A stretch of DNA of 64,000 nt from Agrypnia vestita (lineage: Eukaryota > Arthropoda > Insecta > Trichoptera > Phryganeidae): NCBI GenBank assembly GCA_016648135.1, contig JADDOH010000463.1, positions 124,001 through 188,000 on the forward strand, in the 5' to 3' direction. Position numbers and translations under genes: made by a program. Under the pieces are notes generated by a model. It was not told where the DNA came from. It ran no database searches and worked only from the letters and a program-made list of their open reading frames with translations. Shown in pieces: positions 1 through 9,410 of the stretch (positions are counted from its first letter, which is position 1; each line of letters begins with the position of its first letter).

Positions 1-460
1 TAGTATTGAACTGGTGTATAGCTGCCTTGTGTCAGGCACTTGAAGGTCTCTGGGTGGGTCTTCGGAGTTATATCCAAGTGATTTCTTGGTTATCACACGT
101 AACACCCATATCGGAGACTTTATTGAGGGCTCCAATGTGGTTGGGGCCGCACCAACCCACGCACACTTGGCGTAGCTGAGAATACTTTGACGGAGTGCGT
201 AGTGTATCATTTTTGGAAGACTGAGATTCATGAAGCTGCTTTTTGGAAGAAGTTTTGAAAGGAGTTTTGAATTTATGTATTGGTTTTCTAATTTTGGAGC
301 TTGAACATTCTGATGTGCGGAGCCTTTTATTCCTTATATACAATGTTTAAAAGTATAACTCTAATACATAGTCATTTTTGTGTTGTGTTTTATTTCTTAC
401 GTGCAATTTATAAATTTTATTTCTAATATGTAGTCTTGCTAATGTTTAAACTTAAAAAAA
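1..460. other. Unclassified window start
   Basis: No recognisable gene. A 91-codon minus-strand reading frame at 68-343 contains a readable Cys/Trp-containing stretch (VCVGWCGPNHIGALNKV), which looks more like real coding remnant than random sequence, but I cannot assign it to a family. It may be the C-terminal end of an element lying to the left of the window. The remainder is AT-rich with no structure I can see. Confidence 0.25.
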
Positions 461-466
461 AACTGT

Positions 467-567
467 AAGGTAGTTTCTTCTGAACAGACTTTGTCTAGTG
501 AAGCAACTACCTTCATTTATGTGTAAATTTAAGAAATCAATAAATAAAATAAAAATAAAAAAAATTC
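467..567 (+). repeat. Hairpin followed by A-rich tail, probable LINE 3' end
   Basis: Positions 467-513 fold on themselves: AAGGTAGTTTCTTC pairs with GAAGCAACTACCTT, and the inner ACAGAC pairs with GTCTAGT around TTT. It is followed within 25 bases by AATAAATAAAATAAAA-type A-rich sequence to 567. A terminal stem plus A-rich tail is typical of LINE or SINE 3' ends. No coding part remains next to it, so the family is unknown. Confidence 0.4.
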
Positions 568-1092
568 CCAGAGGCTTAGAATTTGAGCTGAACGTCAGCG
601 GTCGATTTCAACTGGCACGGATTTTCTAGCGGTCAAACCCTGCTAGCTATCGGTGCAAAAATTTCGAGCATCAATTTGGTCCAATGGCGTTTCGTCAGTC
701 ACGAAACAGTAATCACATACTGTTGTGGTGCTCATTTGTCATTTTTAGGAGACCCTGGAAAACAATCCAATCGATGCTGGAAAAATCCGTTTCCAATCCA
801 TCATCAGTAATACAAAAACCTAAAGCCAATATTGACAAAAAAATTAGAGATTCGATGACGGAATACGTGTCGCATCAATATTCTTACTATTTTCAAATTA
901 AGCTTAACGCTTGACCTATGAAAATGTTCCATTCAATGAATGTAAACGTTCCGTGAAATTATTTAAAATCAGACTTTGCAGACTCGATAATAGGCAACCG
1001 GCCATCAAGGCGAATATCCTATTTATTATTTACTTACAGATATGTGTAGTGTGTGCTCTAAGATGTCATGCGTCTAAGATACTGCATTATCT
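568..1092. other. No recognisable feature
   Basis: Mixed-composition sequence with short open frames at 684-914 and 911-1096 that show no family motif. I see no repeat shared with the rest of the window. Confidence 0.3.
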
Positions 1093-1125
1093 TTAGGCCG
1101 GCGCTACACTATGCGTATCTTCCGT
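1093..1125 (+). repeat. Solo PIF-like terminal inverted repeat end
   Basis: TTA followed by GGCCGGCGCTACACTATGCG matches the end of the element at 37254-38018 (GGCCGGTCGCAC preceded by TTA). The partner end was not found nearby, so this is either a truncated copy or one whose other end has decayed. Confidence 0.4.
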
Positions 1126-1381
1126 CGCGGAACGCCGCAAGATATAATAACTCTACGAGATATAACAATACAGATAAACATCTAGCTAAGAGAGCTACCT
1201 GGAAAATTATAAAAATATGACTGACGGGAAAAGGACAATGGAAATGATAGAGAAGTATATTGACCAAATAATAAAAAGAAAAAAGGCGAACATCAGCTAT
1301 GGCATAAAATAGATACAGATATATATAAGGAAAAGTTCACCAACAGGACCCTTGAGGTGAGTAGTGAGTACTCACGAAAAT

Positions 1382-1858
1382 TAGAGTTCGAAAAAATCCG
1401 ATTTTTATACAATAAATCTTATTGGATATATATCCAAAAAAAATCTCCTTTTTGCACACGTCGATTGATACAAACTCGTAATTATTAGGAATTTTTTATT
1501 TATTTTGTACATGAATTATTATTTATTAAATAAATGAATTGCATACTGAAAAAGCCAATATATGCAATATAAGTTGCACTTTCCAATGTGGTGTTGTGGG
1601 TGTTTGTTTCTTTGTGTGAAATAAAAAACGGATTACATGAAACAAATTAAACTAAAAAACAACCGTAACACTTTTTAAAATACAACTAATGCCATCTAGT
1701 AACAACCGCAGATATTAAAAAAAAGTGTAGTATTTTTTTAAATAGAACTAGCGCCATCTGTAAACGACGGCAGAAAGTTTTTTTGATATATATCGAAAAT
1801 AAAAATCAAGCCATAAATGTCGTGATATATATCCGCGGATATATATCCTCGAACCCTA
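1382..1858 (+). mobile_element. hAT-like non-autonomous element (TAGGGTTCGA family), copy 1
   Basis: It starts TAGAGTTCGAAAAAATCC and ends TCCTCGAACCCTA, an imperfect terminal inverted repeat. Both ends carry stretches of the type GGATATATATCC. The interior is AT-rich without a coding frame. A second, truncated copy lies at 46965-47332 and shares long stretches such as the block ending AAAAATCAAGCCAT. The TAGGG terminus suggests hAT, but the 8 bases on each side do not match, so the class is uncertain. Confidence 0.5.
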
Positions 1859-3010
1859 CAGTTGTACAGATTCTTCATTCATAAAAATATTATGTACGTG
1901 TGTCCAAACGCTACTGCAAATAAACAAAGTAATCTTCTGCCATCTTGACTCGGTTGTCAGTTTCTAACGGCGGCATGGTCCGATCCGTTTTCAATTATCG
2001 ATACTACATTGCTCAATGTATGCATATACGAAACATAATATGTAAACATTTAAACAATGGCAGGAGAGTAAACAGTAAGACACGCAAATTATTTGCAAAT
2101 ATTGTACATACATTACAAGGTGGTGCAGAGTCTTCAACAATATCGAAGTATATATATAAAATGCCTGGGAATTTTCTCAGAAACATGAGAAAATTGATTC
2201 AAATTTATTTTTGAAAAATATCGGAACATATATTATTGTCTATTATATATTGCAATAAGAAAAACGTAGCTGCAGCATACCAAATCGAAAAGAAAATAGA
2301 ACTTTGTAGACATTTCGTTGCTCCAAAATGTTATCGCCTTATCGTACAATGTGCTCGCTCAATCATACAATGAGCTATCATCTGAACTGTGTTATCAATG
2401 ATTGCCTCGTTGACACACTGCAGAAGCTCGGCCCGCACTGTGGCTAACTGCACTACAAAGGCCAGCGCAAAAATTTACTATGTATATATATATTTTTTTT
2501 TATATATATATTTTTTTACTTTTTACTATACTATACTATTTAAATTTACCATGTGCAATCATATTATATGTTTAATAATAATAATAATAACAGTTTTTAT
2601 TCACATCTTATTTTTTGTATTGTATTACACTTCGACTGCCCAACTAGGGATTACCTGTTTGAAGGCAGTTAAAAAATATAATTTAGAATACATTACAATA
2701 GATTTTTTAAATGATCAAATATATAATAAATTTAAATTTCATAAAATAATTAATATACAGTGCAATAAATTATTAAACGAACAAATATATACTTGATAAA
2801 TTTAAATTTGATAAAATAATTTGGAACAGAAATACAGAATTGTCGGTAAAGTAAGGTAAAGCAAAAAGAGAGACCGAAGTAAAATATAAATTAAAAATAT
2901 ATAATAAAAAATGTAAATAAGCAAAAAACATCGAGAGAAAATTACACAGCATTACACAGGAATTCATTTTAGGGTTTTCTCAGATAGTTCTCGTCCGATT
3001 TCAATGAGCC
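1859..3010. other. AT-rich stretch without recognisable genes
   Basis: Contains T-rich and TATA-rich low-complexity sequence around 2470-2570 and ATA repeats near 2575. Open frames here (for example 2389-2796) are low-complexity artefacts with hydrophobic runs from poly-T. Confidence 0.4.
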
Positions 3011-3016
3011 ACCCAT

Positions 3017-3250
3017 TTAATTGTTTTTTTTTAGAGCATGTGGTCTCATTTTTTTAAAGTTATCCGGTATCAAATTATATATTTTTGGGCCTAGGTATGC
3101 ATAATGCGTTTGTCCTAACTTGAAATTCTTTTTGTCATTTGTTAGCCATCCTTTGGTAGACTTTCTAGTATGGTATTGGTGGTTTAGGATTTTGCGCATT
3201 TTGTGGACATTAAAAAAAGAAGTACCTATGTATGTAGTGAACAAAGACAA
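3017..3250 (-). pseudogene. LINE reverse transcriptase C-terminal fragment
   Basis: A 77-codon minus-strand frame contains YHTRKSTKGWL followed by YAYLGPKIYNLIPDNFKK. The arrangement of a YNTR-type motif and, some 35 residues later, YLGPKIYN-LP is characteristic of the extreme C-terminus of jockey/CR1-like non-LTR retrotransposon ORF2 proteins. No reverse transcriptase core is present, as expected from 5' truncation. The end at 3017 is near a T-rich run (A-rich on the coding strand), which could be its tail. It is a dead fragment. The exact clade is not resolvable. Confidence 0.55.
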
Positions 3251-3449
3251 AATTTTCTATCATTTTATCGATCGGCTCAAGCTAGTGTACCATTCTGCGC
3301 ATGGTGACTTGACGTTGTGTAATCCTTCGCGTTAAACCGATTACAATATATTTCAAGGCACACATCGGAGTTCTGCGAGTAACGAGATGGAATCAGTACA
3401 GAGCGTAGAAAGGCGATTAGAAGATACGAAATTTACCAAGTTTACCAAA

Positions 3450-3780
3450 ACCGTTAAAAAACGGTGACCATGACCTTTTCGGCCGATGAGACCGCTTTCG
3501 CTCTTTTTGGAGCAGGTTTGCCAGGCGAAATACAATGTTTTGACCGTTCTTTCGTTTCTAGCCTAATAGTGATGGATCCATTTACGTCAACTGCCACGAA
3601 ACGCCGCAGAAACTCTTTCGGATTGCTCGTTTTCTTTCAGATAAACATGTTTAATTTTTCCCATACAGTGCTAAAATTAACGGATATTATTGGCCGTATC
3701 TTCCTTAGTCACCGTAATCGGACAGCCTGGATGCTTTTATGTATTACGGTAGCCATCAACATTGCATGGTGCTTATAAAC
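3450..3780 (-). pseudogene. Mariner-type transposase fragment
   Basis: Read on the minus strand, the sequence gives KEFLRRFVAVD, then ETKERSKHCISPGKPAPKRA, then SSAEKVMVTVF. In mariner transposases the same order is KEFLRRxVTxDETW, ETKxQSxxW, PxPKxxK and SAGKVMAxVFWD, the block around the first catalytic aspartate. The DETWIHHY segment is disguised by a one-base frameshift: the codons for WIHHY are readable in the next frame at about 3575. Stops interrupt both sides. The second and third catalytic aspartates were not found. Fragment of an old mariner unrelated in detail to the one at 35079-36357. Confidence 0.6.
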
Positions 3781-4087
3781 GGCACACAGCTTCTTTCTTC
3801 ACACGTCTACCCATCCAAGAAGAGGAATCGAATCATTGACCGACGCTGCTCTTTTTACAAGGTTGCAAGCAAAAGCAAACTTTCCCTTAAAAGCTGTCAA
3901 AACAAAAGTATTAGATAAATCCGTCTGAAATGTTGACAGTCGTTGATTGCGAGATGACGTTAAACGATGGAATACAGATTTTGCGTCAGTTGCGCCATCA
4001 GTCGTTAAATATGGACACTTATCACATAGTCCTCCTGGCCAAGGCAGGAGGATGCGATGGTCACTGAACCATTTAGTCCTGCTGACG
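3781..4087. other. Unclassified, with one motif shared at 52.9 kb
   Basis: No gene seen. The stretch around 3955-4010 (GACGTTAAACGATGG, then AGATTTTGCGTC) resembles 52895-52960 (GGCGTTAAACAATGG, then AGATTTTGCGTC), so it is probably part of an unrecognised repeat. Confidence 0.3.
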
Positions 4088-4125
4088 CTATTTGAAGGTT
4101 ACCACTGATGGTAACCTCCAAATAG
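4088..4125. repeat. Short hairpin
   Basis: GGTTACC and GGTAACC are perfectly paired around ACTGAT, with outer pairing of CTATTTG to CAAATAG. Function unknown. Confidence 0.5.
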
Positions 4126-4224
4126 GTTATGATTTTTCAATCTTAAACCGACATCAACTCTAACTTTATTATAAAGCTGCCATTTTGTCACGAAATACAT
4201 TATTGGGGGTTGATTGGTTGAAGC

Positions 4225-4276
4225 GGAAATTGCTGTCTTTGCTTTTTACATGTAAATGGCAAAAGCAGCAATTTCC
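4225..4276. repeat. Stem-loop of small-RNA-precursor size
   Basis: GGAAATTGCTG and CAGCAATTTCC pair, extended with one interruption by CTTTGC and GCAAAAG, around a loop of about 15 bases. The size is near the lower end for a microRNA precursor, but transposon foldbacks of this size are common here and nothing shows it is transcribed. Confidence 0.45.
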
Positions 4277-4389
4277 ACTATTTGGTAGCATAGATCAACA
4301 TTTAAGGTTAATTATTTTTTTTCAATTGATTCAGGAACATTGTAGATTGACATTTTAAAATATTTATTGTATTACATTTTTTTATTAAT

Positions 4390-4433
4390 TATACCTACAT
4401 GTTTCGGAGAAACCTTTCCATCGTCAGCGTGTT
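4390..4433 (-). ncRNA. Hammerhead-ribozyme-like motif (Penelope type), copy 1
   Basis: Minus strand: CTGACGA, then a stem-II region beginning TGG and ending CTCC, then GAAACATGTA. CTGANGA and GAAA are the two conserved hammerhead core strings, and ACATGT is the very short palindromic stem III seen in Penelope-like hammerheads, which act as dimers. Both core strings are intact, but stem I is poor here (CACG facing GGTA). Probably a decayed ribozyme. Confidence 0.5.
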
Positions 4434-4852
4434 TTACAAATGTCAAAATATCAAAATGAATGTCTTTTGTTTTTCTAAATTATTGGAAAAATTTTTAGAA
4501 TTGGGCTAGTAGTTAAATTTAATTGATTATAAATAATATTTTGTTTACTATTACATGCTTTACTAATTTCTAATGATTCTAAATTATCCAATTACAGAGC
4601 AAAATTATTTATGTGTAAAATAGAAAATCATAAATTTTTATCAAAACTGTGATCATTTTCTAATAAATGATTTGCAAATTCAGACATGTCAAATGCTCTT
4701 TTACTCTTACATTGAAATTTCGACCGGTTTTTCTAATATAAAATGCTGTACAATCTTTACACGGCAGTTTATAAACACTAGTATTGTTAAATATATTATA
4801 CAAAAATACAAAAAACAAAAGACACTATTCATTTTGATATTATGACAGTAAA

Positions 4853-4894
4853 ACACCCTGAATATGTAAAGGTTTTTCCGAAACATGTAGGTGT
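4853..4894 (+). ncRNA. Hammerhead-ribozyme-like motif, copy 2 (inverted)
   Basis: Stem I is perfect: ACACC at 4853-4857 pairs with GGTGT at 4890-4894. Between lie CTGAATA, a stem-II region, and GAAACATGTA at 4880-4889. The 3' core GAAA and ACATGT stem III are intact, but the first core string is CTGAATA rather than CTGANGA, so the essential G is changed and self-cleavage is unlikely. Copy 1 has the good core and bad stem I, and copy 2 the reverse. Confidence 0.5.
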
Positions 4895-4919
4895 AATTAA
4901 TAAAAAATATAAGTAGATA

Positions 4920-5154
4920 CCAGGCGCGCGCAGTGGGAACATTGAAGCATGACTTTTTTGTAAACGTTTATTTTAGAAAAAAAATAGAAATCAAATATTT
5001 ATGCTACGAATTTTTATGATCTATCAAAATATGAGTAATAAACAATTTCGATAGAAATATTACGAAATATATGTTGCATTCCGATTTTTTTCCCAAGTAC
5101 TCTGTTGCGTAAAAGTCTGTAAAAAGCTGCGATGTTCCCAACGCACGCCCCTGG
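4920..5154. mobile_element. Short foldback MITE (CAGTGGGAACAT family), copy 1
   Basis: Ends are CCAGGCGCGCGCAGTGG and, reversed, CCAGGGGCGTGCGTTGG, both leading into GGGAACAT. TA lies immediately outside each end (4918-4919 and 5155-5156), so the likely target duplication is TA, as for Tc1/mariner-type MITEs. About 235 bp and AT-rich inside, with a partial foldback of the whole length. Other copies are at 10525-10754 and 39157-39397. Confidence 0.75.
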
Positions 5155-5210
5155 TAGATACATACACACAAATAATACAATCAATATTTTAACTAGCAGG
5201 AAAGCAATCG

Positions 5211-5282
5211 GCTTCGCCAGCGCAACGAATAACACGTCTGACTGCGGATCTGAAGATGCCAGGTTCGAATCCAGGCGGGAGA
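5211..5282 (+). tRNA. Degenerate tRNA-Arg-like sequence
   Basis: Contains AGCGCAACGAATAACACG (box A region), anticodon arm TCTGACTGCGGATC and box B GGTTCGAATCC. This resembles tRNA-Arg but reads anticodon GCG, which eukaryotes do not normally use. The T stem is broken (CCAGG on both sides) and the anticodon stem is mispaired, so it is a pseudogene or SINE head. It is followed by a T-run and faces its better-preserved partner 90 bp away. Confidence 0.5.
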
Positions 5283-5372
5283 ATTTTTTTTACGGTCGAG
5301 ATTATATTTTTTGTTGAAATTTTAATTACATTTTTGGTTTTGAACATTCATTTTTTATATTAAAAAAAAAAT

Positions 5373-5444
5373 TCTCCTGCCAGGATTCGAACCTGGCATC
5401 TTCTGAGCCGCAGTCAGACGTGTTATTCGTTGCGCCACAGGACC
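5373..5444 (-). tRNA. tRNA-Arg-like sequence (anticodon GCG), probable pseudogene
   Basis: On the minus strand: GGTCCTG, GTGGCGCAACGAATAAC (box A), a perfect anticodon arm TCTGA-CTGCGGC-TCAGA with anticodon GCG, T arm CCAGG-TTCGAAT-CCTGG, then CAGGAGA and a T-run (terminator-like). Five of seven acceptor pairs form; the two outermost fail. The D, anticodon and T arms are good. Arg-GCG is not a standard eukaryotic isoacceptor (the ACG form is used), so this is more likely a tRNA-derived repeat than a working gene. Confidence 0.55.
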
Positions 5445-5611
5445 CGATAAGCAACGTGGCAAAATTATTGTATACAAATAAAAATCATCATCCAAATGCA
5501 GAAACGTACGACATTGGTTGGCGTAATTAATATTATCGATAATTAAGTGTTTATTTATACACAATTTGTTTCCAACAAGATGTATATTTTGTATTCAGCT
5601 CGCATATAGTA

Positions 5612-5753
5612 CAGTTGCCGGCAAACTTCTTGAAATTTTTTGTTGCAGTGGGGGAATGCGCAGAAGACAAAGTTTGGGCCTCGTCGGTGGAACGGTACAT
5701 GCGCAAACTTCCCCCACCGCGCCGAAAAATTTCAAGACGTTTGCCGGCCACTG
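5612..5753. mobile_element. Foldback MITE, 142 bp
   Basis: Ends CAGTTGCCGGCAAACTTCTT and, reversed, CAGTGGCCGGCAAACGTCTT are inverted repeats. Pairing continues inward through TTGAAATTTTT and the GTGGGGGAA block to TGCGCA, giving arms of about 50 bp around a 38-bp loop. No target duplication could be fixed: 8-base flanks do not match. CAGTG-type ends are compatible with hAT, without proof. Confidence 0.6.
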
Positions 5754-6020
5754 TGCAAGGGCGGAGTGCGGTAGGACTTACCGGGTGTAGGGGCGGGGGC
5801 CCCCCGAGGGGGCGCGCGGCGGCCGTGGCGCGCACACCCTGTCTGGCGCTGCACTGCACTACACTCTACCCTCGCGGCCCATTGTCGGCGAACCCAGTGT
5901 ACACTGCACGCGCGTGTCACCCGAATCTACTGCCGCACCGCCCGCAGCGCATCTTTCATCTCGTGTCTTGAATCTACCTTCGAATGTCGTGAAATCACTC
6001 GGCTGCGTTGGCGGCGCGCG
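5754..6020. other. GC- and CpG-rich island
   Basis: A sharp rise in G+C within AT-rich surroundings, with many CG dinucleotides and runs such as GGGGGCCCCCC. No reading frame shows a recognisable domain. It could be a CpG-rich promoter remnant or a fragment of an unknown element. The 6021-6870 stretch to its right has nothing recognisable. Confidence 0.35.
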
Positions 6021-6874
6021 AGATGTCACACAGCATTACGATATTTAATGAATAACTATTGTATTATTTAACCTAATCGGTTAGCTGTACTTGTGAAGAT
6101 TAGTTTGATAGATGAACGGCCGGCACAGAATTCGGTAAACAACTGCACTGTATTTGACCGAACTTGAGTCGTTTCCTCTGAACCTGAAAGAAAAAGAAAC
6201 TTGAGTTAGTGATATGAAAGACGACAGTCATAGATTACATTAAATTGGCGATATATCAAATTTTGTGTGGGTGTTTTTTAAAGGTATAGAACTTGTAGAA
6301 TGGGAAAAGTTTATAGCAAAAGTTATAGAAAGACAATTTTATGGCATTAGTGTAAAAAAAAAATCTTTCCAATAAAGCCAAGGCCATTGATTGCCATGAT
6401 TTTTATTTGATGTATTTCATTTTAAAGTTGTATATCTCTAAAAAAAAACACCTATATATAATAAAAATAGTACAAGCAACGCAAGGTTTTAGACACATGA
6501 CCTCTCGGGTAACGGGTAAGAGCTGAGGTATGAAATTCAGAGCTGGAAAAAATTGCACACGAAACCCGAGTCTTGGGAAACAGAATATTTGGCAAAAAAT
6601 GAAAAATAAATAAAACGATTAAAAATCATCAATTACTATAATATAAAAATCTCAACTTGTTCCAACTATAGGTAGGTACCTAAATTTACAAGGATTTTTT
6701 TTTCAAGCACGACTTAGATAGGGAAGGGGTAAGCGGAATTAAGATATTCTGCGACAAGGGTGGTAGGAGGGTCTTTTAAAAAATGTGAGATCACGGATCA
6801 GGTTTACAAGGAAGCTTGAAGTATTTTTATGAACTAAAAGTAAATCAAAATAATTTTTGTTCTGTAACGTGTCG

Positions 6875-7260
6875 TACAGGATAAGAGGGGATCTGGCATA
6901 GTGTGTGGCAAATCCATGTATGGTAGAGTAAAGAATGAAGATATTAGGAATTAATGTAAAGCTGATCGTAGCATAATAAATGATTTGGGCATGTTGAGCG
7001 AATGAATGAGGAAAGAATGGTAAGAAAGATATATAATGCAAGCGTTGACGACGCCAGAAAGACAGGGCGACCGCGGAAGACGTGGCATGACCAGATTAAC
7101 CAGATACTGGATGATGGTCCTGTTACAAGCCTCAACAACCGTCGAGCTTGCATACGAATATGTATGAATATATATGAAGCGAAAGAATGTCAGGACAGAA
7201 GAGTATGGCGCTCTATCCTCTCTGCCTATCCCCATGGGGAAACGGCGTGATGGTAAGTTA
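6875..7260 (+). pseudogene. RTE-like LINE 3' tail, copy 1
   Basis: The plus strand encodes GRPRKTWHDQINQIL followed by LNNRRACIRICMN, matching the C-terminal block of RTE-like ORF2 proteins, where GRPRxRWxD is followed about 25 residues later by the closing Arg-rich segment. The upstream part (RVKNED-like at 6925) is recognisable but frameshifted. The same tail recurs at 24435-25330 (split by a Helitron), 43665-44015 and 53018-54180 (split by other elements). All are 5'-truncated. Confidence 0.65.
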
Positions 7261-7556
7261 GAGTTGGTGACATTTTGTGATGTAGTGGAGGGGTGGGGGG
7301 TTAAAGTTCCACGGAAATCCTGTTTTTAGAATTAGGGTACAATTAATACGAGTACTAATAAATTATCTAACTAGACTTTGGTTGCTACTACCGAAATAGA
7401 AACGCCTGTAAAACGTAATAGTTCTCTTGGAAAACGATGAAATAAATTTCTAACAAGTAAAAGCATATCTTGGAACTTGTACAAAAGACTTGCGGAGTAA
7501 TGTTGTTATTATTTCATATAGAATACACAATCGATTAAGGAAGTCTATGTAGGTAA

Positions 7557-7922
7557 TAGTGATGGGTCCGCTCTGTACTCACTACTACAATGTAGTACTA
7601 CATTACATTGAAGTGTACACTTCACACATTTTGAAGTGTAGTACACACTACAAAGTACACATGCTTCGTTGGCGACCTTTTTTTTTAGGTCGCTTATTTT
7701 ACCCACATATTTCGATATATTCATATATTTTTCCCAGCGCCTTTTTTTTTAGTCACTAAACTTTTTATTTGGGAAAAAATATAATTACTTCACTAGTACT
7801 ACAATTACTTCACTTCATGTAGTTTTTACTACAAATGTAGTGTACACTTTGTATTCTTCAAACTGGTGAACGTGTGTGTGTGTTGCAGTCTTCATTTTGA
7901 AATGTAGTTTTTCCCTTCGCTA
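7557..7922 (+). mobile_element. hAT MITE (TAGTGATGGG family), copy 1
   Basis: Begins TAGTGATGGGTCC and ends CCCTTCGCTA (reversed TAGCGAAGGG), an imperfect inverted repeat of hAT type. It is flanked by GTAGGTAA (7549-7556) and GTGGGTAA (7923-7930), an 8-bp target duplication with one mismatch. The interior has palindromic blocks around AGTGTACACT and TAGTACTA and no coding frame. This copy carries a central region with TTTTTTTTAGGTCGC not seen in the others. Copies 2 and 3 are at 15735-16257 and 45011-45615. Confidence 0.85.
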
Positions 7923-7930
7923 GTGGGTAA

Positions 7931-8336
7931 ACATAATTGTGCAAGTGGAAATAATACCGAAGGAAGCCAAGCGTGTTGATTGTTTATACCGAAATTAATT
8001 TACAAGCAAATCTCGTTAAAAAAAAATACAGTTACGTTAAATCACTAAATATTTATTTCCGAGAAACAAAGCGATAACAAATTTACACAATATTACGTTT
8101 GCGGCACTCGTTAGACGTAATGATATGAAATTGAACCACATTAATGATACGGCGCCGGCTGACCAGAGCGCCGACTACACAAATAGCGAACTTTGTGGGG
8201 GGGCGCGTGACCCCACACCGAGAGTAAGAATTGAATAGGGAGAATTGATTATTCTTACATTTTACTATTTATATTGCGCACACTATTGCTACATCGTGCT
8301 GTACACGGGAGGCAGTGTCCGACGATATAATATCAT
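7931..8336. other. No recognisable feature
   Basis: Unique-looking sequence with a short GC-richer patch near 8150-8220. No gene or repeat recognised. Confidence 0.3.
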
Positions 8337-8341
8337 AGTTA

Positions 8342-9110
8342 GAAGACCCCATGGCAAGAAGTTGTTGACTAACATTTTTGTCGAAAATGGATTAATAAGC
8401 CGTCTAAACTAAATACTGTCCGCTCTTTCCATTGGAAATAAGTTCAGAACCTAAAAATAATTAGAACATGCTCAAATCGTAGGGATGAACATGTTAACTA
8501 CACTTTTTCATAAAAATCAAATCAGTTACTAATGGGAAGAACATGTTATCTTCAATAATAAAATGCTCATGCCATCATTATGAAATTAACACGCCTTTTA
8601 ATTGGATTGGAATATTTATGGTTAATATAAATTTTACTCTGGCAGTACTGTCATATATTTGTTTTTATATGAAGACTATTATAATATGTACTTACATATT
8701 ATTTTTCAATAATTTTAAATGGTACATACCATGTTTTGTATTATTAATTAACATGCCAGGTATTTTTTAATTTTGGATAATGTATGGTAAAAACGGAAAG
8801 CATTTGAAGGATTGTTTGATGTTCGTGTTTTACCAATTAAAAAAATTTATTATATTAAAAATGAGCTCCAGAGGCGAAAAAATGGTTGTTAACTACATTT
8901 TTTTAGGGAAAATTAGTATATTTTTATTTTTTTGTGCATAAATGCGCTTTTTTACTCTGTAAATACTTACTTGATATTTTAGTGACATAAATCAATAAAA
9001 ATTAATCTTGAATTACCAATAAAACATATTTTTCAAAGGGGAATTGCAAATGTCTAATTATCTCAAAATGACTTGAATGTTAGTTAACAATTTCTTGCCA
9101 TGGGGTCTTC
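8342..9110. mobile_element. TIR element with 5-bp target duplication
   Basis: Left end GAAGACCCCATGGCAAGAAG and right end, reversed, GAAGACCCCATGGCAAGAAA continue as inverted repeats for over 30 bp (through ACTAACATT). AGTTA lies directly outside both ends (8337-8341 and 9111-9115), giving a 5-bp duplication. The 769-bp interior is AT-rich with no recognisable transposase. The superfamily is unknown: the ends do not look like Transib, the superfamily I know with 5-bp duplications. Confidence 0.75.
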
Positions 9111-9276
9111 AGTTAAGATAAGGAAGAGGAGAAAGTCGTCTGTACGGTTACTTGATAAATACTGTGAATTGAATTATGGATAAGGAGGTGCTAATCGATT
9201 TGATTTTTAATATTCCTGCTTTGTGGGATAAGCGGGAGAAAATATGTTTTAGCCAGAGAATGGAAAAATTCAAGTG

Positions 9277-9410
9277 CGACTGAAACGACGTGTTCGCACC
9301 GCCGCCATCCATGTACAAATAGCGAATATCGACATCGAGGTGCGACTGAACCGCCATGTTCGCACCGCCATCCATGTAAATAGCAAGTATCGACATCGAG
9401 GTAGCGAGCT
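9277..9410. repeat. Tandem duplication, unit about 66 bp
   Basis: Two adjacent copies of a unit starting TGCGACTGAA and running through TGTTCGCACCGCC, CATCCATGTA and ATCGACATCGAGGT, with small differences. The higher G+C stands out locally. No coding motif is evident. Confidence 0.6.

Larger units (their letters stand above)
4375..4915 (-). mobile_element. Penelope-like element remnant with GIY-YIG domain
   Basis: Minus strand at about 4676-4790 reads VYKLPCKDCTAFYIRKTGR followed by VRVKEHL. This is the start of a GIY-YIG endonuclease domain of the Penelope-like kind (GIYxLxCxxCxxxYIGxTGRxFxxRxxEH); the glycines of GIY and YIG are replaced, and stops follow, so it is inactive. Penelope elements carry this domain at the C-terminus after the reverse transcriptase, which is absent here. 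The fragment is enclosed by two inverted copies of one sequence, 4380-4480 on the minus strand and 4805-4915 on the plus strand. Each contains a hammerhead-ribozyme-like core, fitting the known terminal repeats of these elements. An inverted arrangement is also known for them. Confidence 0.7.

Noticed and set aside
2389..2796. 135-codon frame with many Phe, Tyr and Ile
   Set aside because: Produced by poly-T and TATA low-complexity sequence; not a membrane protein gene.
5551..5971. Overlapping 60-120 codon frames on both strands of the GC-rich island
   Set aside because: They overlap each other in several frames, have no domain, and follow from high GC content reducing stop codons.
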